In this document: one piece after another, positions 39,211-47,826 of the stretch
How the letters are laid out: each line of letters starts with the position of its first letter
How positions within the stretch are numbered: the stretch's first letter is position 1
Assembly: GCF_000517385.1 (NCBI RefSeq)
Contig: NZ_BAUW01000015.1
Coordinates: forward strand, 1-58,772
Reading direction: 5' to 3'
Source: Mesobacillus boroniphilus JCM 21738
Lineage (GTDB): Bacteria > Bacillota > Bacilli > Bacillales > Cytobacillaceae
Length of the DNA stretch: 58,772 nt
Program-made: the position numbers and the translations under genes
The notes under the pieces: model-generated
Databases searched by the model: none
Told to the model about the DNA's origin: nothing
The model's input: only the letters and a program-made list of their open reading frames with translations

Positions 39211-39256
39211 ATCTAAAGGAAAAAATTTTACTTTCTTATAAAGTAACATCAAAACA

Positions 39257-39307
39257 AAAAGAGGCTGTCGCTAAGCTCATCATTTTGAGCTTTCGACAGC
39301 CTCTTTT
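39257..39307 (+). terminator. pdxK terminator
   Basis: AAAAGAGGCTGTCG, an inner AAGCTCA-tcattt-TGAGCTT stem, CGACAGCCTCTTTTT. Long, strong hairpin with T5. Confidence 0.9.
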
Positions 39308-39344
39308 TCTGTTACTGAGTTATAAAACTTTTAAAAGCCATGCG

Positions 39345-39465
39345 TTTGTCAGATTAGAGTCTTTCTAACGGACACTTTTCTTGGAATTTCCCATGAGTTT
39401 GTCCGATAGAGCCCTCCTAACGGAGACTTCCCCTGGAATTTCTCATGGGTTTGTCCGTTAGAACT
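39345..39465. repeat. Phrase array D: TTTGTCCGTTAGAG and its complement, 52-53 bp period
   Basis: TTTGTC(C)GATAGAG-like phrases start at 39345, 39398 and 39450. Between them lie inverted phrases CTTTCTAACGGACA and CTCCTAACGGAGA and a conserved TGGAATTTCYCATG. Each unit can fold. It lies between convergent pdxK and the DUF2512 gene. Confidence 0.85.
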
Positions 39466-39520
39466 CGACTCTGGCCTAGCGCTTATATGTCCATGTTTAT
39501 TTTTCCTGAAAACTCACATC

Positions 39521-39569
39521 ATTGTCTAGCTCAGCCCTTATAGGGGCCTAACAACTCGCTTGCGCTTTT
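39521..39569 (-). repeat. Degenerate fragment of the dispersed repeat
   Basis: TTGTCTAGCTC, GGGGCCTA and CTCGCTTGCGCTTTTTG are recognisable as both ends of the repeat in reverse orientation, joined as in the short form at 1-66. Confidence 0.5.
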
Positions 39570-39573
39570 TGTT

Positions 39574-39930
39574 TTATATCTTCCGATTAATACGAAGTAC
39601 CCGATCGGCCATATAACTATGAAAGAACCATTCACCAGAGGCAATTAATACTGACGCAAACAGAGCTGCGAAAACAATCCCATCGGTTTGCTCGAACAAC
39701 ATCAGCCCAAGTCCCCATATCACAAAAAATGAAAGGGCAAGATCAGCTAGTGAAGCGGTGAGATTGCTTGTTTTCGGAAGAATGAACAAGTCACCGGCAA
39801 GATAAGAAATCGCTCCAAGAACGAGCGTAATGACGAGAATATCACCAATCCCTGCAAAACTACCCATTAATAGAAGAAGAACAGCAAATGTCATGATGCC
39901 TTTTATCAGTAATGCCTTTGCGTGATTCAT
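39574..39930 (-). CDS. DUF2512 (YndM-like) membrane protein
   Basis: 118 residues with four hydrophobic helices (about residues 8-26, 30-46, 58-78, 84-104) and a C-terminal YMADRVLRINRKI. The pattern is that of the YndM/DUF2512 family of Bacillus, function unknown. GGAGGGAGTCT precedes the ATG. The 270-bp gap upstream (39931-40201) holds no other gene. Confidence 0.8.
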   Translation of the reverse strand: MNHAKALLIKGIMTFAVLLLLMGSFAGIGDILVITLVLGAISYLAGDLFILPKTSNLTASLADLALSFFVIWGLGLMLFEQTDGIVFAALFASVLIASGEWFFHSYMADRVLRINRKI

Positions 39931-40201
39931 AGACTCCCTCCTTTTCCCTTCACTATTTCCATTTACCTTCCTGAATAAACACTTTATGTAAAACCAGCTA
40001 CAATGGTCACTTTTTTATATCTCCTTGTAAAAAAGCCTCAAGTTGTAAGAAAAAAGAGCCCTGGTAAATTCTTTTGAGGCGTACATTTCGCTTTCAGAAG
40101 GATTTTTTAGTAATATAGATATAATCGATTTTTAACATATAAGGCTGTTCATTCGGCTATTATAAACTGAAAAACTTCAAAGCCGGGAAGGAGGAACAAA
40201 G

Positions 40202-40548
40202 ATGGATCCGGTGATTTTATCAGAAGTCCAGGAAGCCCTGGATCGTTTTAAAGACAAGGAAGTCTATATTCATTTAGAAACAACAAATGGAGCGTACGCA
40301 TCCCATAACAATGAGTCATTCTTTTCCTCAGGCGCGTACATCCGCAATGCGAAGGTAACCTATGAACGCGCGAAGATAACTGGTGAAGGTCCTTTTCGGA
40401 CTGGATTGAAGATACCTTTTGGCTGGGTTTATGCTGAAGGAATCACACACTTCGAAATTGATGATAAAGGAAGCTGCTGCTTGCCGGCCATGATTTTAAC
40501 GGAAAGCTTGCCGTCGCCCTTGAAATAAGCGAAACACCGTTCGAATAA
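40202..40548 (+). CDS. yojF: YojF family protein (DUF1806, frameshifted end)
   Basis: Small protein regularly encoded next to bshB2 in Bacillus; role unknown but presumably tied to bacillithiol. N-terminus MDPVILSEVQEALDRFKDKEVYIHLETTNGAYAS. The literal frame stops at 40528; one A added near 40472 gives the family-like end KLLLAGHDFNGKLAVALEISETPFE and a stop at 40546-40548. GGAAGGAGGAACAAAG precedes the ATG. 115 residues after repair. Confidence 0.86.
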
Positions 40549-40584
40549 GGTTTGTAAGGATCGGCTGAAAGGAGAGATTTTACG

Positions 40585-41251
40585 ATGGAAAAAGAAAGGC
40601 ATGTACTTGTCGTGTTCCCTCATCCCGATGATGAGGCATTCGGTGTTTCCGGAACAATCGCATCCCATGTTAACATGGGAACGCCTGTCACATATGCCTG
40701 TCTGACACTTGGACAGATGGGACGGAATATGGGGAATCCCCCATTCGCAAACAGGGAAACCCTTCCTGCTATACGGAAAAAGGAATTGAAGGACGCAGCG
40801 CGCGCAATGGGAATTAATGATTTGCGCATGCTCGGGTTCCGTGACAAGACGGTTGAGTTCGAGGATGAAAATATGCTGACCAATCTCATGTCATCATTGA
40901 TCACAGAATTGAACCTTCGCTTGTCATCACATTCTATCCTGGCTACTCCGTCCACCCGGACCATGAGGCAACCGGTGCGGCAGTAGTGCGCGCAGTTGAA
41001 AAAATTCCTGCAGCAGACAGGCCGAAGCTTCATTGCGTAGCTTCTCACGAAACTGTGTCGAAGAGCTTGGCGAGCCGGATATCGTTTATGATATAAGTGC
41101 TGTCGCTGACATCAAGCTTGATGCAATCCGTGCACACCGCTCCCAGACTGAGCTGATGCTTGAAGAAATGGCTGATAAACTGAAGGAAAAGGATTCAAAA
41201 ACGTTGGCGTGGCTCAACAATGAACGATTTTGGACCTATAAATTTTCATGA
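40585..41251 (+). CDS. bshB2: Bacillithiol biosynthesis deacetylase BshB2 (two frameshifts)
   Basis: LmbE/PIG-L-type zinc deacetylase that removes acetyl from GlcNAc-malate in bacillithiol synthesis. The zinc motif PHPDDEAFG is at residues 12-20, and the distal HPDHEATG appears once the frame is repaired. Single bases are missing near 40908 (LVITFYPGYSVHPDHEA follows) and near 41072 (SKSLGEPDIVYDIS follows). Repaired length is 222 residues against 221 in B. subtilis. GAAAGGAGAG precedes the ATG. It forms an operon with yojF. Confidence 0.9.
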
Positions 41252-41252
41252 T

Positions 41253-41280
41253 AAAATCCACCCTAATAAGGTGGATTTTT
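41253..41280. terminator. Terminator between bshB2 and the 41280 gene
   Basis: AAAATCCACC-ctaataa-GGTGGATTTTT, directly after the bshB2 stop and touching the stop of the opposing gene. Confidence 0.88.
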
Positions 41281-41615
41281 CATTTTCGTTCATAAACTCC
41301 CTCAATCATCAGGCCTTTTACAAACACAACCTTGTCCTCCGGCTCTCCTTTGATCTTCCATACAGATTCTTTGAAGCCAAGGAATTTGCTGTTATCCGTC
41401 TTGCCAATCAAGCGGTCGATTTCAAAGGTTTTCTCGCCATTCACATAATATTTTTGATAGGTCTCATAGCCGCGATGAAATTCTTTATCCTTATAAATAA
41501 GGACTCCATCTGTTTTATTCAGATACACATCTAAATTCGCATCATAGAAATACAGCCCTACTAATAACAGAATGGGAACTAGAAACAGCACCATACGCTT
41601 CTTTTTAAAAAACAA
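41280..41615 (-). CDS. Small membrane-anchored protein of unknown function
   Basis: 111 residues: basic N-terminus MFFKKKRMV, one hydrophobic helix (about residues 8-24), then a mostly beta-rich exported domain with YKDKEFHRGYETYQKYYVNGEKTFEIDRLIG and WKIKGEPEDKVVFVKG. No Cys for lipid attachment. I do not recognise a family. GGGAAGTGATCTCTTG lies upstream of the ATG. Confidence 0.7.
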   Translation of the reverse strand: MFFKKKRMVLFLVPILLLVGLYFYDANLDVYLNKTDGVLIYKDKEFHRGYETYQKYYVNGEKTFEIDRLIGKTDNSKFLGFKESVWKIKGEPEDKVVFVKGLMIEGVYERK

Positions 41616-41724
41616 GAGATCACTTCCCTTATTTTAAAAATTTTCAGTTATCTCTACCTCGTATAATAGCACATAAACATCGAATAAGGCACTTGCGTAA
41701 CAGTGTCGGATTTTAAGTTAATTT

Positions 41725-41740
41725 GTGAGTGATTACTCAC
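41725..41740. promoter_or_regulatory. Probable TetR operator
   Basis: GTGAGT-gatt-ACTCAC, an inverted repeat 22 bp before the ABC transporter start codon. It probably binds the TetR protein encoded two genes on (42785), giving feedback control. Confidence 0.65.
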
Positions 41741-41761
41741 TTTAAGGGAGGGTGAAGTTCC

Positions 41762-42763
41762 ATGATTGTTTCTATCAAAAATGTAAGTAAACGGTATGGT
41801 AAGCATGACGTCTTGAAAAATATCAATTTAGAGATTGAAAGCGGTGAAATTTTTGGCCTGCTCGGACCCTCTGGAGCAGGAAAAACGACTCTCGTTCGGC
41901 AGCTCGTCGGGCTTGAAACGCCCAGCGAAGGTGAAAATTATCTTTTCGGCGAAAAAATGCCTTCCTTGAAACTGATTGAAAGGATTGGCTACATGGCTCA
42001 ATCGGATGCACTATATACCGAATTATCCGCTAAGGAAAATCTTGAATTCTTTGCTTCCTTGTTCGGTCTGAAGGGCAAGCTTCGGAAAAAACGCATTTTA
42101 GAAGTGATGCAGCTTGTCGACTTATCTGAGCATCTTAACAAACTGGTAAACAATTATTCTGGCGGGATGAAACGTCGTCTATCACTTGCTTCAGCACTGC
42201 TGCATGAACCAGAGCTATTGATTCTCGATGAGCCGACTGTCGGCATTGACCCAGTTCTGCGACAAAGTATCTGGTCGGGTTTCTATGATTTGAAAGCACA
42301 GGGGAAGACACTGATCGTTACAACTCATGTCATGGACGAAGCGGAAAAATGCGACAGATTGGGACTGATTAGAGATGGCCGTCTGATTGCAGTCGGCACT
42401 CCTGCAGAATTGAAGGAAAGGACTGGTTCTGCCAGCGTCGAGGAAGCATTTTTAGCATTAACGCTCGGCACCCTGTTGTCGGCATTTGCCAATAATGAAT
42501 TCCAGATGATCCAGTTCATCCCGATCATCATCGTGCCGCAGTTTTTCTTTTCTGGTCTGATCAATCTCGATACGATATTTGATTGGCTGAGCTGGCTTGG
42601 GCCAATCACACCGCTCTATTATGCCGCCGAGGCTTTGCGTGATATTATGGTGAGAGGATATGGATGGGATGCCATCTATGGCAATTTGTTGATGCTGGCC
42701 GGGTTTTCCGCTTTATTCATAATCCTGAATATACTAGCACTGCGGAAACACCGTGCAGTTTAA
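41762..42763 (+). CDS. ABC exporter ATPase fused to permease remnant
   Basis: Residues 1 to about 233 are a complete drug/lipid-exporter ATPase: Walker A GPSGAGKTT, signature NYSGGMKRR, Walker B LLILDEPTVGID, H-loop TTHVMDE, and the typical end VEEAFLAL. Then, without a stop, come about 100 residues that are the C-terminal third of an ABC-2 permease (TLGTLLSAFANNEFQMIQF, PQFFFSGLINLDTIFDWL, ending LRKHRAV). Normally the permease is a separate gene of about 370 codons. An in-frame deletion of roughly 800 bp joining the two genes, or an assembly collapse, explains this. As written it can hardly transport. Confidence 0.85.
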   Translation: MIVSIKNVSKRYGKHDVLKNINLEIESGEIFGLLGPSGAGKTTLVRQLVGLETPSEGENYLFGEKMPSLKLIERIGYMAQSDALYTELSAKENLEFFASLFGLKGKLRKKRILEVMQLVDLSEHLNKLVNNYSGGMKRRLSLASALLHEPELLILDEPTVGIDPVLRQSIWSGFYDLKAQGKTLIVTTHVMDEAEKCDRLGLIRDGRLIAVGTPAELKERTGSASVEEAFLALTLGTLLSAFANNEFQMIQFIPIIIVPQFFFSGLINLDTIFDWLSWLGPITPLYYAAEALRDIMVRGYGWDAIYGNLLMLAGFSALFIILNILALRKHRAV

Positions 42764-42784
42764 CCGTGGCGAAAGGAGTAAACG

Positions 42785-43443
42785 ATGACAGATCACGACT
42801 TTAAGATTGATGAATTGGTGGACGGAGAAGAGCTGACTGATAAGCAGAAGAAAATCATCATTTCTGCTATTGAATCCTTCGCTGAAAAAGGCTATTCCGC
42901 CACTTCAACCAGTGAAATTGCCAAGAAGGCAGGCGTCGCTGAAGGAACAATTTTCAGACACTATAAAACAAAAAAGGATTTGCTGCTGGCGATTGTCGCT
43001 CCAGTGATGGCTAAGTTTGTGGCACCTTTTATCATAAAAGATTTAAAGAAAGTCCTGGATCAAGACTATGAGCATGTGGAAGACTTTCTTAAGGCGATGC
43101 TTGAAAACCGCCGGGAGTTCCTGATTAAAAATCTCCCGACAGTTAAAATATTGGTACAGGAAATTCCGTTCCATCCTGAATTGAAGGAACTCTTCAAGGA
43201 ACATATCGGATTGAGGATTTACGAGCGATTAGAAAAACTTGTGGAGCATTATCAGGAAAAAGGCCAAATCATTGAGATTCCTGCTTATAGCGTGTTCAGG
43301 ATGACTTTCTCTGCGATCTTCGGCTATTTGATCGCACGTTATATGATCCTGCCCGAAGCAGAGTGGATGATGAGGCAGAGACAGAGCGGACAATCCAGTT
43401 CATCATGCATGGATTAGCTGGTCCAAATAGCAGCAAAAATTAA
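42785..43443 (+). CDS. TetR family regulator (frameshifted end)
   Basis: N-terminal helix-turn-helix AIESFAEKGYSATSTSEIAKKAGVAEGTIFRHYKTKKDLL region (residues about 25-65), followed by an all-helical ligand domain. The literal frame stops at 43417; one G added near 43372 gives AEWDDEAETERTIQFIMHGL and a stop at 43443, directly before the terminator. 219 residues. GCGAAAGGAGTAAACG precedes the ATG. Most likely the local repressor of the exporter through the 41725 operator. Confidence 0.9.
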
Positions 43444-43470
43444 ACCGGGCGTACGTGCCCGGTTTTTTTG
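43444..43470 (+). terminator. tetR terminator
   Basis: ACCGGGC-gtac-GTGCCCGGTTTTTTT, touching the repaired stop codon. Confidence 0.92.
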
Positions 43471-43477
43471 CTTTGAG

Positions 43478-43617
43478 AACTGGAAAAAACCAGCGATAAT
43501 TTCCAGTTCGCTATAAAAATGTAGATTTCGCTATAAAAGTCAGATTTTCGCTATATTATTCGATTTTTCGCTATAAAAATGAAATTTTCGCTATAAAAAA
43601 TAGATTTTCGCTATAAC
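43478..43617. repeat. Phrase array C: TTCGCTATAA every 20 bp, starting from a hairpin
   Basis: TTCGCTATAA or TTCGCTATAT starts at 43507, 43527, 43547, 43567, 43587 and 43607, an exact 20-bp period. It is array A inverted. On the side of tetR it begins with the shared hairpin AACTGGAAAA (43478) pairing with TTTCCAGTT (to 43508). It lies between convergent tetR and the sugar dehydrogenase gene. Confidence 0.92.
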
Positions 43618-43721
43618 CTTCATGTTACGATTTTCTTTTATTGATAAACCAGCCTATCTTCTAGCTATTTAGGTCATTTTTTAATGCAACTGCTTTGGAA
43701 ATTTTAAAAAACCTCACTTAA

Positions 43722-44819
43722 TTATCGAAATCGATCAATTTTCACGCGATAAAGCTTGTCATCGCCTTCACTCGGGGTCCCGCGGCCGTCGGTATTGTTG
43801 CTGATGAAATATAGATCCTCACCATCAACAATCACATCACGAATCCGGCCTAATCCGGTGACTACTTCTCTGGTAGCTTTCGCAGCAGGGTCGAACTCAC
43901 GGAGTGCGTTACCTCTCAATGTCGCTAAATATAACTTCCCTTCATGCTCTGCCATTCCAGATGGTGCCCATGTATCTCTTCCAGAGTGGAAAATCGGCGC
44001 TTCCATGCCTTGCTTCGTGGCGTCACCTGTTATTTCCGGCCAGCCGTAGTTCTTCCCTGCCTGAATCAGATTGATTTCATCTAGCGCGGAGGGTCCGTGT
44101 TCACTGGCATAGAGCGTTCCATTCTCCGACCAGGCCAGTCCCTGCGGATTACGGTGCCCATAGCTGTATACATAGGAGTTTTCAAATGGATTATCTGCTG
44201 GAATAGATCCATCAAGATTCAGACGCAGGATTTTGCCGCCGAGCGAACTTAGATCCTGTGCGATTTCCGGATTGGTTGCCGCATCACCTGCCGTGGCATA
44301 AAGCTTTCCATCCGGGCCGATTTTCAGCCTGCCACCGTGGTGAAAGCGTCCGCTCGGGATGTTATCGAGCAGCAGCTTGCCTTCCACCCATTCACCATTG
44401 TTCAAATTCAGTTCGACGATCCGATTGAACTGTCCGGTGCCATTCTCATATGTATAATAAGCAAATGCCTTGTTGGACTGCTCGAAATCAGGAGCGAGCA
44501 CAAAGCCAAGAAATCCGGCTTCAGCTGCTTGTGACAATTCCTTTTTTAAAAAAACCTTCTGTCGCTCTGTGGTGTCGCCCTCCACCTTCACAATGGAACC
44601 AGGGCGTTCGCTCAAGTAAAATGTCTCGCCGCTTTTATTGATTGACCACGGGACTTCCAGATTTTCCGCAATAACCTCAAGCTGGTCTGCCTGGGCAATC
44701 GCTTCTTTGTCTTCTGGGTTTTGATTCACTTCACCTGCAGGCTTCGTTTCGTCACCGCCGGTTGAACAGCCTGCCATCACCATCAGCATTGCCAACATCA
44801 CATACGAGAAACTTTTCAT
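43722..44819 (-). CDS. PQQ-dependent sugar dehydrogenase-like lipoprotein
   Basis: Six-bladed beta-propeller of the soluble glucose/sorbosone dehydrogenase family. It has a lipoprotein signal peptide with lipobox MVMAGC (Cys at residue 18). Family features: PWSINKSGETFYLSERPG, SGRFHHGGRLKIGPDGKLYATAGDA, YSYGHRNPQGLAW, SEHGPSALDEINLI and NYGWPEI. It would be anchored outside the cell and oxidise aldose sugars. The cofactor and substrate are family inference; no PQQ synthesis genes are in the window. 365 residues. Confidence 0.9.
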   Translation of the reverse strand: MKSFSYVMLAMLMVMAGCSTGGDETKPAGEVNQNPEDKEAIAQADQLEVIAENLEVPWSINKSGETFYLSERPGSIVKVEGDTTERQKVFLKKELSQAAEAGFLGFVLAPDFEQSNKAFAYYTYENGTGQFNRIVELNLNNGEWVEGKLLLDNIPSGRFHHGGRLKIGPDGKLYATAGDAATNPEIAQDLSSLGGKILRLNLDGSIPADNPFENSYVYSYGHRNPQGLAWSENGTLYASEHGPSALDEINLIQAGKNYGWPEITGDATKQGMEAPIFHSGRDTWAPSGMAEHEGKLYLATLRGNALREFDPAAKATREVVTGLGRIRDVIVDGEDLYFISNNTDGRGTPSEGDDKLYRVKIDRFR

Positions 44820-44844
44820 GGCACACGTCCTTTCCTATATATAG

Positions 44845-44910
44845 TCCATTCAAAAATCAGAAGTCCAAATCCACTAAAAATCAGATGTCCTTAATCCACT
44901 CAAAAATCAA
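44845..44910. repeat. Short phrase array H: TCCACTCAAAAATCA, 25-bp period
   Basis: TCCATTCAAAAATCAGA, TCCACTAAAAATCAGA and TCCACTCAAAAATCAA start at 44845, 44870 and 44895. It fills the gap between two minus-strand genes and its last unit runs into the stop of the HAD gene. Confidence 0.7.
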
Positions 44911-45767
44911 TCTTCTAGCACCTTCATAATCGCTTTTCCGACGCCGCTTTCTTCATTCGTCAATGTCACTTCACCGCATAGCTCTTTGATTTCCTGAGCT
45001 GCATTGCCCATCGCTACAGGTTTGCCGACTTTCTCAAGCATCGATACATCATTGAAATTGTCACCAAGCGCCATCGTTTCCTCGAGGCTGATCCCTCTTG
45101 AAGCTACGAATTTTTCCAGTGCAACTCCCTTTTGAGCGTCGAGGCTCGTGATTTCGATATTCTCACGCCCGGATGAACTGACCGCAAGCCCTGGGATTTC
45201 CTCCAGGCCATCCTTCGCGGCCTCAAGCTTGTCATCATCTAGTGAAAAAGCCAAAAGCTTGTAAATCTCATATTGTTCGTCCTCGAATAATTGATCATAA
45301 TGTTCTATCTTCGTAATTAGCCCTTTATGCATTCTCTCCTCAGCAGCCTCAGCGATTTTTTCGATCGGCACTTCAGGATTTGCAGTTGAGAAAATATCAA
45401 CGATGATCGTGATCGCCATATCCTCATCTTCAGTAAAGGTACCTCTGTTTGTATAAACCTCGAAATAAACGCCACTTTCCACAAGCCTTAGCGCAGCCTG
45501 CCGGGCTTCCGCCTTGTTCAACGGGCTTGAAGAAACAATTTCCCCAATCTCAGAACGAACCTCGGCTCCGTTCACACATATCATTGGCAATTTAAGACCG
45601 GATTCCTCAAGAACGAATCTTGCTTCCTGGAACGAGCGTCCGGTTGCGACAACGACTTCGACTCCCTGCTCTTTTGCTTTTAAAATCGCTTCTCTATTCT
45701 CTGCAGTAATCTGCTGGGTAGCAGTCAATAATGTCCCGTCCATATCTGTAGCTATGCACCTAATCAT
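44907..45767 (-). CDS. Cof-type HAD phosphatase
   Basis: HAD-superfamily IIB hydrolase, probably a sugar-phosphate or FMN/PLP phosphatase. Motif I is DMDGTLL (residue about 8), motif II VVATGRS, motif III and IV Lys and GDNFNDVSMLEKVG near the end. The ATG at 45767 has GAAGGTGAAGAA upstream; the longer frame to 45809 is not supported. 286 residues. Substrate not deducible. Confidence 0.9.
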   Translation of the reverse strand: MIRCIATDMDGTLLTATQQITAENREAILKAKEQGVEVVVATGRSFQEARFVLEESGLKLPMICVNGAEVRSEIGEIVSSSPLNKAEARQAALRLVESGVYFEVYTNRGTFTEDEDMAITIIVDIFSTANPEVPIEKIAEAAEERMHKGLITKIEHYDQLFEDEQYEIYKLLAFSLDDDKLEAAKDGLEEIPGLAVSSSGRENIEITSLDAQKGVALEKFVASRGISLEETMALGDNFNDVSMLEKVGKPVAMGNAAQEIKELCGEVTLTNEESGVGKAIMKVLED

Positions 45768-45921
45768 TTCTTCACCTTCTGTAGTTATTTTTTCAGTATT
45801 AACATTCATGATAGACCTTCAAACACATCACAGCAAATAATACGTGTATATACTAGTGATCAAATTTTCAAGCTAGGTTCATATTGTCATGAAAAGATTC
45901 CTATGCTATTATGAATCCGTC

Positions 45922-45935
45922 TGCAATCGTTTGCA
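45922..45935. promoter_or_regulatory. LacI-type operator or cre-like site before the alpha-glucosidase
   Basis: TGCAATCGTTTGCA, a near-perfect palindrome around a central CG, resembles sites of LacI-family regulators (MalR-like, or CcpA cre TGWAANCGNTNWCA with two mismatches). It is about 115 bp before the glucosidase start. Confidence 0.55.
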
Positions 45936-46050
45936 CAATCAGTAAATTTAAATTTTTTTCTCCTGCTTAAAGACGTGTAGGGGCAACAAAAGAGCATACG
46001 TTAAATATCAATGTAAAACAGCAAGAGTAAATATAGAAATGAGGGTTCAC

Positions 46051-47703
46051 ATGAAACACACATGGTGGAAAGAGGCTGTTGCTTATCAGGTATATCCAAG
46101 GAGCTTTATGGATTCCAATGGCGACGGCATCGGCGATTTGCAAGGAATGATTTCAAAGCTTGATTACTTAAAGGATTTAGGGATTGATGTTATCTGGATT
46201 TGCCCGATGTACAAATCTCCTAATGACGATAATGGCTATGATATCAGTGATTATCAAGATATCATGGATGAATTTGGGACAATGGCAGACTTCGACCAGC
46301 TGCTTGCCGAGACGCATAAACGCGGCATGAAGCTGATCATCGATCTAGTCATCAACCATACTAGCGATGAGCATCAATGGTTCATCGAATCCCGTGAATC
46401 CATGGATAGTCCTAAACGCGACTGGTACATCTGGCGTGACGGTAAGGATGGCGCTGAGCCGAATAACTGGGAAAGCATTTTTGGCGGTTCTGCCTGGGAG
46501 TATGACGAAAAGACAGGTCAATACTTCCTTCACATTTTCTCCCGCAAACAGCCAGATTTGAACTGGGAAAACAAAGATGTCCGTACTGCGTTATACGATA
46601 TGATCAACTGGTGGCTTGACAAAGGGATCGATGGTTTCCGCGTCGATGCGATCAGCCATATCAAAAAAGAGGAAGGCCTAAAAGACATGCCTAACCCTGA
46701 AGGGCTGCAGTATGTTTCTTCTTTTGACAAGCATATGAATGTCGATGGAATCCAGACATTCCTTGAAGAGCTGAAGGAAGAAACATTCTCCAAATACGAC
46801 ATCATGACGGTCGGCGAGGCAAATGGCGTCAGCATCGAAGAAGCCGATCTCTGGGTTGGCGAGGAACAAGGCAAGTTCAATATGGTCTTCCAATTTGAGC
46901 ACCTTGACCTGTGGGACTCTGAAAAGAAAGCACTCGACCTGGCAAAATTGAAGAAAACTTTTACCCGCTGGCAAAAAGGTCTTGAAGGACACGGCTGGAA
47001 TGCGCTATTCATTGAAAACCATGATAAAGCCCGGATTGTTTCAACTTGGGGCGATGACAAGGAATACTGGCGCGAAAGTGCAACCGCCCTTGCTGCTATG
47101 TACTTCCTGATGCAGGGTACACCTTTCATCTACCAGGGACAGGAAATCGGCATGACTAATGTCCAGTTCCCTTCGATAGAGGATTATGACGATGTCGCGA
47201 TTAAAAACCTTTATAAAATCCGCTGTGAAAACGGTGTTGCACATGAAGAAATCATGAATTTTATCTGGGCAACAAGCCGCGACAATTCACGGACGCCAAT
47301 GCAATGGTCGGATGCAGAAAATGCCGGGTTCACAACAGGCAAGCCTTGGCTCGGGATGAATCCAAACTACAAAGAAGTCAATGTCGAAGATCAGCTTAAT
47401 GATCCCGACTCTATCCTTCATTTTTACATAAAAATGATTGAGATGAAGAAGGCCAATGACATTTTCACTTATGGCACATATGATTTAGTTCTCGAAAATC
47501 ACGAACAAATCTATGCCTATACAAGAACATTGGGCGACAAGCAAGCTGTTGTGCTTTCCAACCTTTTCAGCGAGCCAGCTGCATTTGAATTCGACGGGTT
47601 TCCACTTGAATCAAGCCAATTGCTATTGAACAACTATAAGGTTGAAGAACAGGAATCTTCGTTTACATTGAAGCCATATGAAACAAGAGTATATTTGAAG
47701 TAA
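46051..47703 (+). CDS. malL: Oligo-1,6-glucosidase / alpha-glucosidase (GH13)
   Basis: Cytoplasmic GH13 enzyme that splits isomaltose- and maltose-type oligosaccharides. The catalytic regions are DLVINHTSDEH, GFRVDAISHI (nucleophile Asp), TVGEANGV (acid Glu) and FIENHDKARI. N-terminal WWKEAVAYQVYPRSFMDSNGDGIGDL is typical of the MalL/trehalose-6-phosphate hydrolase group; the precise specificity is uncertain. I chose the ATG at 46051, which has ATGAGGG upstream, instead of an in-frame ATG at 46039. 550 residues. Confidence 0.92.
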   Translation: MKHTWWKEAVAYQVYPRSFMDSNGDGIGDLQGMISKLDYLKDLGIDVIWICPMYKSPNDDNGYDISDYQDIMDEFGTMADFDQLLAETHKRGMKLIIDLVINHTSDEHQWFIESRESMDSPKRDWYIWRDGKDGAEPNNWESIFGGSAWEYDEKTGQYFLHIFSRKQPDLNWENKDVRTALYDMINWWLDKGIDGFRVDAISHIKKEEGLKDMPNPEGLQYVSSFDKHMNVDGIQTFLEELKEETFSKYDIMTVGEANGVSIEEADLWVGEEQGKFNMVFQFEHLDLWDSEKKALDLAKLKKTFTRWQKGLEGHGWNALFIENHDKARIVSTWGDDKEYWRESATALAAMYFLMQGTPFIYQGQEIGMTNVQFPSIEDYDDVAIKNLYKIRCENGVAHEEIMNFIWATSRDNSRTPMQWSDAENAGFTTGKPWLGMNPNYKEVNVEDQLNDPDSILHFYIKMIEMKKANDIFTYGTYDLVLENHEQIYAYTRTLGDKQAVVLSNLFSEPAAFEFDGFPLESSQLLLNNYKVEEQESSFTLKPYETRVYLK

Positions 47704-47710
47704 TTTTTTA

Positions 47711-47740
47711 AGGGAGCGCCTATTTTGAGGCACTCCCTTC
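47711..47740 (+). terminator. Alpha-glucosidase terminator
   Basis: GGGAGCGCCT-atttt-GAGGCACTCCC followed by TTCTTTCTTTTT. Confidence 0.85.
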
Positions 47741-47826
47741 TTTCTTTTTCGTACGTATTGGGCTTATATACAAGCCTGTGCCCTGAACTCTTGGATGAAT
47801 AAATCAGGCTTTCAGTAAATTCTATG

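Noticed and set aside
3155..41072. Reading the many broken genes as pseudogenes
   Set aside because: The breaks hit essential and operon-internal genes, flanking sequence is fully conserved, and all have the same base-loss character; data error is more likely.
46530..47129. 199-residue open frame antisense to the alpha-glucosidase
   Set aside because: It mirrors GH13 coding sequence (Ser/Phe-rich shadow frame) and has no start signals.
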